NCBI GenBank assembly: GCA_023415605.1
Contig: JAEZKB010000038.1
Span: 1 to 22,856 of the forward strand
Source of the DNA: Pseudomonadota bacterium
Lineage (GTDB): Bacteria; Pseudomonadota; Alphaproteobacteria; Rhizobiales; Devosiaceae
DNA length: 22,856 nt
Direction: 5' to 3'
Shown piece by piece: positions 15,784-21,927 of this stretch. A model generated the notes under the pieces. The model was given only the letters and a program-made list of their open reading frames with translations. It was not told where the DNA came from and did no database searches. A program made the position numbers and the translations under genes. Position 1 is the stretch's first letter. Each line of letters begins with the position of its first letter.

Positions 15784-16919
15784 TGGGTCGGATCCAGACC
15801 ACGCATGTCGGCTCACTGCCGCGATCCAAGCAGATCACCGACCTCGTGTTCGCACGCGAAGCCGGCGTTCCGGTCGAGGAAGACGGCTTCAACCGCATCG
15901 TCGCCGAGGCGGTGATCGATATCGTCGCCAAGCAGAAGGCGGCGGGCGTCGACCTGCCGTCGGACGGCGAGATGAGCAAGATTTCCTACGCCACCTATAT
16001 CAAGGACCGGCTCACCGGATTTGCCGGAGATTCGTCGCGCCGTCCGCCGAAGGATCTTGAACTGGTGCCGAGTTTCCTCGAGCGGCAGGCACGCTCGGGC
16101 GGGACCCCGAGCTACAAGCGGCCAAAGTGCGTGGGTGAGATCGCCGTCAAGACGATGCAGCCACTCGCTGACGACGTGGCCAACTTCCAGTCGGCGCTGA
16201 CGGCGAACGACTACGCCAAGGGCTTCATGAACTCGGCGACGCCGGGGGTGATTGCGCTGTTTCAGCCGAACGAGTTCTACAAGACGCAGGACGACTATCT
16301 CGAGGCCGTGGCCGAAGGCATGCGGGCCGAGTACGAAGGCATCGTGGCGGCCGGATTCATCCTGCAGCTCGACAGTCCCGATCTCGGGCTGGGCCGGCAC
16401 ATGATGTACAAGGACCTCGATGACGACGGCTTCGTCAAAGCAGCAGGGCGCCACATCGAGGTGCTCAACCACGCGCTGCGCAACGTCCCAGGCGACAAGG
16501 TGCGCATGCATGTGTGCTGGGGCAATTATGAGGGGCCGCACAACTGCGACATCGCGCTCAAGAAGGTGCTGCCGACGATCCTCACGGCCAAGCCGCGGGC
16601 GCTGCTGTTCGAGGGCGCCAATCCGCGGCACGCGCATGAGTGGGTCGACTGGAAGTCGGTGAAGATCCCGGACGACTATGTGCTGATCCCGGGACTCATC
16701 GATTCCACCACCAACTTCGTCGAGCACCCGGAGCTCATCGCCGAGCGCCTGACGCACTACACCGATATCGTCGGTGCCGACCGCGTCATTGCCGGGACCG
16801 ATTGCGGCTTCTCGACCTTTGCCGGCTTCGGGCCCGTCGACCCCACCATCGTCTGGATGAAACTCGCCGCCCTTGCCGAGGGCGCCGGGATCGTCAGCGA
16901 TCGATTGAAGCTCAACTGA
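15780..16919 (+). CDS. Cobalamin-independent methionine synthase II-family (CIMS-like) zinc protein
   Basis: 379 residues from ATG 15780; a second ATG at 15783 is an equal alternative. It corresponds to the C-terminal catalytic barrel of MetE alone. It opens with TTHVGSLPRSKQITD and carries the zinc ligand set His244 and Cys246 (MHVCWGNYEGPH), Glu278 (LLFEGANPRHAHEW) and Cys342 (AGTDCGFSTFAG), in the same H-x-C, E, C order as MetE. The N-terminal half of MetE is absent. Family members include core methionine synthases and epoxyalkane:coenzyme M transferase, all activating a thiolate on zinc. In an operon of catabolic enzymes it may transfer or break a C-S, C-O or C-C bond of the substrate (inference) rather than make methionine. 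It is 8 bases before the RraA-family gene. Confidence 0.87.
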   Translation: MMGRIQTTHVGSLPRSKQITDLVFAREAGVPVEEDGFNRIVAEAVIDIVAKQKAAGVDLPSDGEMSKISYATYIKDRLTGFAGDSSRRPPKDLELVPSFLERQARSGGTPSYKRPKCVGEIAVKTMQPLADDVANFQSALTANDYAKGFMNSATPGVIALFQPNEFYKTQDDYLEAVAEGMRAEYEGIVAAGFILQLDSPDLGLGRHMMYKDLDDDGFVKAAGRHIEVLNHALRNVPGDKVRMHVCWGNYEGPHNCDIALKKVLPTILTAKPRALLFEGANPRHAHEWVDWKSVKIPDDYVLIPGLIDSTTNFVEHPELIAERLTHYTDIVGADRVIAGTDCGFSTFAGFGPVDPTIVWMKLAALAEGAGIVSDRLKLN

Positions 16920-16927
16920 GGCCCGCC

Positions 16928-17626
16928 ATGTCCCTGCCCGCCGAAACCCTCGCTCTGCTCCGCCGTACCGATACGCCCACCATCTGCAATGCCCTGGAGC
17001 ATGTGATGGGCGGGCGCACGGCCGAGGGATTCACCAAGTCGCCGGTGGTCGCGGCCGATGTGAGCTTGCCGCCGATCGTCGGTTTTGCCCGCACGGCCCG
17101 CATTCGCGCCTCGTCACCGTCACAGAAGCCCGCGGCGGAAGTCCGTGCGCTGCGGATGGCGTATTACGAGTATGTCGCGAGCGGGACCGGTCCCAACGTG
17201 GTCGTCATCGAGGACACCGACTGGCCGCATTGCATCGGTGGTTTCTGGGGCGAGATGCAGGTGGCGCAGCACAAGGGGCTCGGGATCGCGGGCACGGTCA
17301 CCAATGGCGTGCTGCGTGACCTGGGCATGCTCGACCCGGGCTATCAGGTGATCGCCGGCTCGATCGGCCCCAGCCATGCCTTCGTGCATGTCACCGACAT
17401 CGATGTGCCCGTGACGGTGTTCGGTATGCACGTCAGGCCGAACGACTTGATCCACGCGGATCGTCACGGCGCGGTCGTGATTCCGGCCGAGTTCATCGAC
17501 AAGATGCCGGCGGCGATCGACGTCACCATCCGCAAGGAGCAGCCGATCCTCAAGGCGGCCCGCGCGCCCGGCTTCACGGTGGAGAAACTCCGTGCCGCCT
17601 GGCTGGAGGCTGACCAGATCAAGTAG
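16928..17626 (+). CDS. RraA-family protein 2 (aldolase/decarboxylase-like)
   Basis: 232 residues from ATG 16928; a longer in-frame extension only overlaps the CIMS-like gene in another frame. The start TPTICNALEHV matches the RraA-fold opening T-x-x-x-x-D/N-A, and the core GLGIAGTVTNGVLRDLGML has the Arg130-Asp131 pair of RraA-fold class II aldolases, but Asn replaces the common Asp of the preceding DG. HVRPNDLIHADRHGAVVIP is the family C-terminal strand. Predicted to cleave or decarboxylate a 2-keto acid at the end of the pathway (inference). It is only distantly like the RraA-family gene at 4439-5209. It closes the cupin-CIMS-rraA unit; hicAB follows 36 bases later. Confidence 0.83.
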   Translation: MSLPAETLALLRRTDTPTICNALEHVMGGRTAEGFTKSPVVAADVSLPPIVGFARTARIRASSPSQKPAAEVRALRMAYYEYVASGTGPNVVVIEDTDWPHCIGGFWGEMQVAQHKGLGIAGTVTNGVLRDLGMLDPGYQVIAGSIGPSHAFVHVTDIDVPVTVFGMHVRPNDLIHADRHGAVVIPAEFIDKMPAAIDVTIRKEQPILKAARAPGFTVEKLRAAWLEADQIK

Positions 17627-17644
17627 ATTGCACTTTCTGCAATC
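17626..17644. promoter_or_regulatory. Inverted repeat, candidate HicB operator
   Basis: A perfect 7-5-7 inverted repeat (GATTGCA, spacer CTTTC, TGCAATC) beginning at the last base of the preceding stop codon. It overlaps the proposed -35 of the hicA promoter. HicB antitoxins commonly repress their own promoter through such repeats; binding here is inferred from position. Confidence 0.6.
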
Positions 17645-17656
17645 ACCGGCTATATT
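17628..17656 (+). promoter_or_regulatory. hicAB promoter, possibly giving a leaderless transcript
   Basis: The -10 element TATATT (17651-17656) matches the sigma-70 consensus at five of six bases. TTGCAC (17628-17633) sits exactly 17 bases upstream as a partial -35. Transcription would be expected to begin at about 17662-17664, which is the hicA ATG at 17663. There is no Shine-Dalgarno before that ATG, which fits a leaderless message. Confidence 0.55.
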
Positions 17657-17662
17657 GCTTGC

Positions 17663-17893
17663 ATGAACAGCAAGCAGCGGCGGACGCTCGCGGCCATCTT
17701 CACCGATCCTGTTCCCGGCTCGATCGAGTGGGCGGCTATCGAGAGCCTGCTCGTTTCGGTCGGATGCCGGGTCATCGAAGGCAGCGGGTCGCGGGTCCGT
17801 TTCGAACTGCACTGGCATATCGCCAGTTTTCACCGGCCACACCCGGCGAAGGAAGCCAAGCGATACCAGGTGCGCGACGCCGCGAGTTCCTGA
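17663..17893 (+). CDS. hicA: HicA-type toxin (mRNA interferase), 3' end frameshifted
   Basis: 76 residues as read: MNSKQRRTLAAIFTDPV, WAAIESLLVSVGCRVIEGSGSRVRF and ASFHRPHPAKEAKRYQVRDA are clearly HicA, a small dsRBD-fold ribonuclease that cleaves mRNA when not held by HicB. The expected ending (REFL...GVKP) is not in this frame: after RDA it reads ASS and stops. The missing REFLMLIGVKP is encoded in the +1 frame and ends with a TGA at 17914-17916, in ATGA overlap with hicB. One extra base at about 17879-17882 (for example CC to CCC) would restore an 84-residue protein. So the toxin has lost its C-terminal helix or the assembly has an error. Paired with hicB directly downstream. Confidence 0.88.
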   Translation: MNSKQRRTLAAIFTDPVPGSIEWAAIESLLVSVGCRVIEGSGSRVRFELHWHIASFHRPHPAKEAKRYQVRDAASS

Positions 17894-17912
17894 TGCTTAT
17901 CGGAGTGAAACC

Positions 17913-18257
17913 ATGAAGGTCATGTCGTATCGCGGATATGCTGCGCGGGTCGAGTTCGACGCCGAGGACGAAATCTTCACCGGGCGCATCGCGGGCATCC
18001 GCGATGTCATCGGTTTCCACGCCGATAGTGTGGCCGAGCTGAAGTCGGCCTTTCACGAGGCGGTCGATGACTATCTCGCCGCCTGCGCCGCTATCGGCAA
18101 GGACCCTCAGAAGCCATATTCCGGCAACCTGATGCTCAGGGTTGGAGCCGACGTACACTCTCGCGCCGCCTTAGCTGCAGAGCTCTCTGGCAAGAGCCTC
18201 AACCAGTGGAGCGAAGATGTGTTGGCCCAGGCAGCCGAGAAGGTGGTGGGCCACTAG
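17913..18257 (+). CDS. hicB: HicB-type antitoxin
   Basis: 114 residues. The N-terminal partial RNase H-like domain (YRGYAARVEFDAEDEIFTGRIAGIRDVIGFHADSVAELKSAFHEAVDDYLAAC) binds and neutralises HicA. The C-terminal part (SGNLMLRVGADVHSRAALAAELSGKSLNQWSEDVLAQA) is a ribbon-helix-helix DNA-binding module, so the protein should also repress the hicAB promoter. The ATG overlaps the ancestral hicA stop as ATGA, showing that the pair was translationally coupled before the toxin frameshift. With the shifted toxin ending at 17893 there is now a 19-base gap, and the translating ribosome would no longer reach hicB; antitoxin yield from the shared message could change. It meets the minus-strand hisD-like gene tail to tail. 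Confidence 0.93.
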   Translation: MKVMSYRGYAARVEFDAEDEIFTGRIAGIRDVIGFHADSVAELKSAFHEAVDDYLAACAAIGKDPQKPYSGNLMLRVGADVHSRAALAAELSGKSLNQWSEDVLAQAAEKVVGH

Positions 18258-18268
18258 AACCCACCACG
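18244..18268. terminator. Possible hairpin between convergent hicB and hisD-like gene 2
   Basis: A perfect 8-base-pair inverted repeat (GTGGTGGG at 18244-18251, CCCACCAC at 18261-18268) with a 9-base loop that contains the hicB stop codon. Neither strand shows a proper T-run, so termination is only suggested by the position between convergent genes. Confidence 0.35.
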
Positions 18269-18273
18269 ACTCC

Positions 18274-19560
18274 CTAAGCCTGTAGTCGGTCCAGCCGGAG
18301 TTGGGCGGCGCGGCGGTGGCCTTCGAGGGTTTCACTGGCGCTCTGGCGGGTGGCGGGCGGCGCTACAGCCTTGACTCCGCGTTCGTCGAGCCACTGGTGG
18401 GTGGCGATCTTCACGTAAGCGCCGACCCAGAGACCGCCGGTATAGCGCCCTGCCCCCATGGTCGGCAGCGTATGGTTGGTGCCGACACACTTGTCGGAAT
18501 AGACGACGCTCGCGAGTTCGCCGATGAAGAGCGAACCGTAGTTGCGGAGCTTCTTGGCCATGGCCTGAGGATCGGCCGTGTGCACCTGCAGATGTTCCGC
18601 GGCGACGTGGTCGGAATAGGCGATCAGAGTGGCCTCGTCTTCGCAGACAACGATCTCGCCATAGTCCTTCCAGGCGGTACCGGCCACATTGGCGGTCGAG
18701 AGTGTCGCGAGCTGGGCCTCGACCTGCTTGAGCGTGGCTTCAGCGAGTGCCAGATCCGTGGTGATGAGGCCGACGCGGGTGCGCACGTCGTGTTCCGCCT
18801 GCGCGAGCATGTCGGTCGCGATCATTTCGGCGTCCCCGGTCGAGTCCGCGACGATGAAGATTTCCGACGGCCCAGCCAGCTGATCGATGCCGACGGGACC
18901 GAACACCTGGCGCTTGGCTTCGTTGACGAAGGCGTTGCCGGGTCCAACGATCTTGTTGACCGCCGGCACGCTCTCGGTGCCGTAGGCCATGGCGGCAATC
19001 GCCTGCGCGCCGCCGATCTTGAAGATGCGATCGGCGCCTGAGAGATGGCAGCCGGCGATCATCGCCTTGTGGGCATTGGGCGGCAGACAGGCGACGACTT
19101 CATCGACGCCAGCGACCTTTGCGGGCACGATGGTCATGATCGGGGCAGAGAGCAGCGGATAACGGCCGCCCGGGACGTAGCAGCCAACGCGCTCGATCGG
19201 GATGACGCGGTGGCCGAGATGCACGCCCGGCAGGGTCTCGATCTCGAGCGGCAGGATGGTCGCGAGCTGCGCTTCAGCAAATTTGCGCACATTGGCGATG
19301 GCGAACTCGGTATCGGCCCGAGTCTGAGGGGCCAGTTCAGCCAGCGCTGCCTCGCGTTCGGCGGCGGTCACTTCGAAGACTTCGATGTCCGACTTGTCGA
19401 ACTTGCTCGAATAGTCGCGCACCGCAGCGTCACCGCGCTCCCGCACTGACTTGATGATCTCGGCGACCAGTTCTTCCACCGGCGCGTTGTCGCTCACCTG
19501 GTCGCGCGACGGCGCTTTGACGTAGGTGATGCCCTTGGGCGCAAAGGTCGAATTGGACAT
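18274..19560 (-). CDS. HisD-like (histidinol dehydrogenase family) catabolic dehydrogenase 2
   Basis: 428 residues on the minus strand, start at 19560 with GGAGG about 10 bases upstream. All HisD-fold zinc and catalytic residues are present: Gln254 and His257 (AQAEHDV), Glu322-His323 (AEHLQV), Asp356 (YSDKCVGTNH) and His415 (LEGHRRAA). It is clearly a paralog of the + strand gene at 11498 (shared VGCYVPGG, VGPGNAFV.EAKRQ and GTNHTLPTM..GRYTGGLWVG). Neither is near other his genes. Predicted to oxidise an alcohol to an acid with two NAD. Its promoter region holds operator E at 82-95 bases upstream of the start, so the proposed LacI-family regulator should control both paralogs. A role in histidine synthesis cannot be excluded by sequence alone, but the duplication and context argue against it. 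Confidence 0.88.
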   Translation of the reverse strand: MSNSTFAPKGITYVKAPSRDQVSDNAPVEELVAEIIKSVRERGDAAVRDYSSKFDKSDIEVFEVTAAEREAALAELAPQTRADTEFAIANVRKFAEAQLATILPLEIETLPGVHLGHRVIPIERVGCYVPGGRYPLLSAPIMTIVPAKVAGVDEVVACLPPNAHKAMIAGCHLSGADRIFKIGGAQAIAAMAYGTESVPAVNKIVGPGNAFVNEAKRQVFGPVGIDQLAGPSEIFIVADSTGDAEMIATDMLAQAEHDVRTRVGLITTDLALAEATLKQVEAQLATLSTANVAGTAWKDYGEIVVCEDEATLIAYSDHVAAEHLQVHTADPQAMAKKLRNYGSLFIGELASVVYSDKCVGTNHTLPTMGAGRYTGGLWVGAYVKIATHQWLDERGVKAVAPPATRQSASETLEGHRRAAQLRLDRLQA

Positions 19561-19901
19561 GACGGATCAGCCTCCGGGCTGGGGGTGCGGACAGAAAAAC
19601 GGGACAATTGAGCCGCTACCAAAGGCGGCCAACAAAGCTCTTGCATACGTATGCAGTTTTTGCCAGTGTTTTCTTCAGCAAGAGTTTTCGCCTCCAGTCG
19701 CAAGCGTTTTGCGGCTCCGGCGCCGGGATCCGCATTTGCCCCGCATTGGTCACATCGCCGGCGTCGAAAGCTCGATTTACCGCGCCGCGCGGTTTCAGGT
19801 GCCTCGGTGCGGTGGCGGGGCTAGACTTTCACAAGCTGGACAAACCCGTGCACGACGAAACCGAACAGCCCACTGCCTCCAGTTCACCGCAAGGACACAC
19901 A
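19561..19901. other. Divergent promoter region between hisD-like gene 2 and NTF2-fold gene
   Basis: 341 bases with no supported gene. It contains operator E (19642-19655) and the ribosome sites of both genes: GGAGG on the minus strand near 19571-19575 and AAGGA at 19891-19895 on the plus strand. A + strand reading frame is open through most of it, but it crosses the operator and has no family-like sequence before the ATG at 19902. No clear sigma-70 hexamers were found. Confidence 0.75.
19642..19655. promoter_or_regulatory. LacI-type operator, site E (divergent hisD2/NTF2 region)
   Basis: TGCATACGTATGCA, identical to site C in the 14-base core, preceded by T and followed by G (so 14 of 14 symmetric but not extended on the right). 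It is 82 bases from the hisD-like start on the minus strand and 247 bases from the NTF2-fold gene on the plus strand, so it could control one or both. Confidence 0.83.
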
Positions 19902-21050
19902 ATGGCCGAATCCAAGCCTGCCAAGATCAGCCGCATCGACAGCCCCGAAGAAACGGTCCTGCAGGTCGAGCGCCGCGATTATCCTGAACTGGCGCCGACC
20001 GACCGGCCGCGCAGCCAATCGCTGGATGGCTTCGACGAGGTCTATACGGACATCGTCGACTACATCGTGCGCTGCACGCACAAGATCTGGGACGAGCGTG
20101 ATATCGGCCTGATCTACACCCACTACACGCATAACTGCGTGCTCTACGGCACCATGGGGACGATCTACAATCGCGAGGACGTGGTGCGTGACACTATCCA
20201 GCGCCTCGTCTCGTTCCCGGAGCGGCGCGGCATGGCCACGCAGGTGATTTGGGACGGCAACGACAAGGACGGGTTCTACACCTCGCACCTCGTGACCGGC
20301 TCGGGCCGCCACACCCAGTTCGGCCATCTCGGGCAGCCGACGGGCAAGCCGTTCGTGTCACGGACGATCGCCGACTGCATGATCCTCCGCAACAAGATCT
20401 ACCGCGAGTGGGTCGTGGCAGACACGGCGGCAATCATCAGCCAGCTGGGGCTCGATCTCGACGCTTTTGCGACGCGCTTCGCCAAGTCGGCACTCGACCG
20501 GGGCCAAACGGTCCTCGACATCGGCGAGAACCGCCGCCTGCTCGGCCAGTATCCACCGGAGGCGGTAGCCGATACCTCGATCGCCAAGACCGAGATCGAA
20601 GTCGAGACGCTGCGCTGGCTGCATGAAGTCTTCAACAAGCGCATGTTCGGCAAGATCAAGGACGTCTATGCGCCGACCGTGCAGTACCACGGGCCGATGA
20701 TGAAGGAGCTCTATGGCGTCGCCGCTGTGACGCACCAGCATCTGGGGCTGATCGGCTCGCTTCCCGATGCTTCGTATTCGCCGCAGTACATCTGCTCGAC
20801 CCCGAGCGAAGAAGGCGGCACCAAGGTCGCGGTGCGCTGGATCATCGAGGGCCACCACCTCGGCTATGGCATCCTGCAGAGCCTGGGCGAGCACCCTACG
20901 GGCAAGCGCGTGCAGGTAATGGGGATGACCCACTACCACTACAAGAACGGCAAGATTGTCGACGAGTGGAACGTCTATGACGAGCTGAGCCTGCTCACCC
21001 AGGTGAAGCTAGCGCAGCTCGCCGACGTGAAGCCCGAACCGGCGGTGTGA
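19902..21050 (+). CDS. Tandem NTF2/SnoaL-fold protein
   Basis: 382 residues from ATG 19902 with AAGGA 7 bases upstream. Two SnoaL/NTF2-like segments are visible. The first (residues about 45-180) includes DIVDYIVRCTHKIWDERDIGLIYTHY and GMATQVIWDGNDKDGFYTSHLVTGSG. The second (about 235-370) includes LRWLHEVFNKRMFGKIKDVYAPTVQYHGP, VAVRWIIEGHHLGYGIL and MGMTHYHYKNGKIVDEWNVYDEL. The second has the typical G-x-I-v-e-x-W/Y-n ending of ester cyclase or SnoaL-like proteins. Family members are aldol cyclases, isomerases, dehydratases or hydrolases, or have no enzyme activity, so function stays open. The tandem repeat within one chain could replace the usual homodimer. It is divergent from hisD-like gene 2 across operator E, which suggests a shared pathway (inference). 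Confidence 0.8.
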   Translation: MAESKPAKISRIDSPEETVLQVERRDYPELAPTDRPRSQSLDGFDEVYTDIVDYIVRCTHKIWDERDIGLIYTHYTHNCVLYGTMGTIYNREDVVRDTIQRLVSFPERRGMATQVIWDGNDKDGFYTSHLVTGSGRHTQFGHLGQPTGKPFVSRTIADCMILRNKIYREWVVADTAAIISQLGLDLDAFATRFAKSALDRGQTVLDIGENRRLLGQYPPEAVADTSIAKTEIEVETLRWLHEVFNKRMFGKIKDVYAPTVQYHGPMMKELYGVAAVTHQHLGLIGSLPDASYSPQYICSTPSEEGGTKVAVRWIIEGHHLGYGILQSLGEHPTGKRVQVMGMTHYHYKNGKIVDEWNVYDELSLLTQVKLAQLADVKPEPAV

Positions 21051-21077
21051 CCTGATTTCGCAAACGTGCCCGGCGCC

Positions 21078-21641
21078 CTAGAGGGCGTCGAGCGCGTCGC
21101 GGAAATCGTTGAGCTCGGCGTCGACCGAGGAAGGGGCCTCGAACCACTCGGTCATGGACAAGCCGGTCGCCGGGTTGCGGCTCGGAATGGGCAGCATCAT
21201 GATCCGTTTGGCGGCGGCGCGGCGGAGCGGCTCGGTCAGTTGCTCTTCCTGGATGTTGTCCCAGTCTCGTCCGTCCGGATACCCGCCGACCATGAGAATA
21301 TTGTCGGAGTGGCCCACCATGTTGTGGGATACGCCGGCCGGTATGACGATCGTGTCGCCCGCCTCCACTCGAAGCGTCGTCCCGCCACGACCGAACATCT
21401 CCACTTCCATCCAGCCAAGCGCCACGCCAAGACATTCATGCGTGGTCGAGTGGAAGTGCGGATAGGTATAGACGCCCGGATACCGCCAGTTGTTGGACCA
21501 GCCATTGGCCCGGAACATGCCGATCATCTCATCGGCGCCGCCGCCCGGCATCGACTGGCGGTGGACCATCAGAGGAAAGCGACTATTGGGGGCGTTGCCC
21601 CGCGGCTTGGACCAATAGAGTTCAGGCGAATTCGCAGGCAT
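21078..21641 (-). CDS. Small cupin-domain protein (YjlB-like)
   Basis: 187 residues on the minus strand. ATG 21641 is preceded by a strong GGGAGGGG; an in-frame ATG at 21671 adds 10 residues but has a poorer ribosome site. One cupin barrel is visible with a complete metal set: His62 and His64 (YPHFHSTTHE), Glu69 and His106 (IPAGVSHNM). The C-terminus has MVGGYPDGRDWDN and LPIPSRNPATGLSMTEWFEA. Layout and motifs recall YjlB-type cupins of unknown function. It is convergent with the NTF2-fold gene (27 bases between stops) and divergent from the RbsB-like gene. Enzyme activity is not known for this group; sugar isomerase or binding roles are possible. No LacI-type site precedes it. Confidence 0.8.
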   Translation of the reverse strand: MPANSPELYWSKPRGNAPNSRFPLMVHRQSMPGGGADEMIGMFRANGWSNNWRYPGVYTYPHFHSTTHECLGVALGWMEVEMFGRGGTTLRVEAGDTIVIPAGVSHNMVGHSDNILMVGGYPDGRDWDNIQEEQLTEPLRRAAAKRIMMLPIPSRNPATGLSMTEWFEAPSSVDAELNDFRDALDAL

Positions 21642-21927
21642 GGTTCCCCTCCCATTCTCTCCGGCCTTCATTTAGAGCGGACTGGCGGGGAAAAACAAAC
21701 GGCTCGATTGAATTGAACCGGCGTGGGTGTGGGTACTCGCTAAGCCTCTGCGACTGTTCGGTTATCAGAGCTGAGTGAGCGCTCTCGCGATGGGCTTGGC
21801 CTACCCTACGAACGTCCAAGAGGGTTGTTGATCAACTAACATGTTAGTGCTTGCCGACGGCGGCGCGAGGGAATAGCGTGCCGCCTGCATGACGGTGAAT
21901 ACCGCGTGCATTGTGGAGGATATCATC
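21642..21927. other. Divergent intergenic region, cupin / RbsB-like gene
   Basis: 286 bases without a gene. Besides the palindromes at 21827-21848 there is an imperfect 19-base dyad at 21701-21719 (7 of 9 arm positions match) nearer the cupin gene. No convincing promoter hexamers were identified. Confidence 0.6.
21827..21848. promoter_or_regulatory. Overlapping palindromes upstream of the RbsB-like gene
   Basis: A perfect 10-base palindrome GTTGATCAAC (21827-21836) overlaps by two bases a perfect 14-base palindrome ACTAACATGTTAGT (21835-21848). They lie 80-100 bases before the GTG of the RbsB-like gene and differ from the TGCATACG sites, so another regulator is implied. The regulator is not encoded in this window. 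Confidence 0.55.

Noticed and set aside
17659..17916. Alternative reading of the hicA region as an independent 85-residue protein
   Set aside because: Only its last 11 residues look like HicA; the rest is out of frame with the clear HicA sequence, so it reflects the frameshift.
11498..19560. Sulfonate (DHPS) degradation as the definite pathway because of HpsN-like dehydrogenases
   Set aside because: No sulfolactate lyase, sulfolactate dehydrogenase or sulfonate transporter gene is visible, so the link rests on fold similarity only.
21074..21087. CGCCCTAGAGGGCG between convergent genes as a bidirectional terminator
   Set aside because: The two-base loop is too tight, there is no T-run on either strand, and it overlaps the cupin stop.
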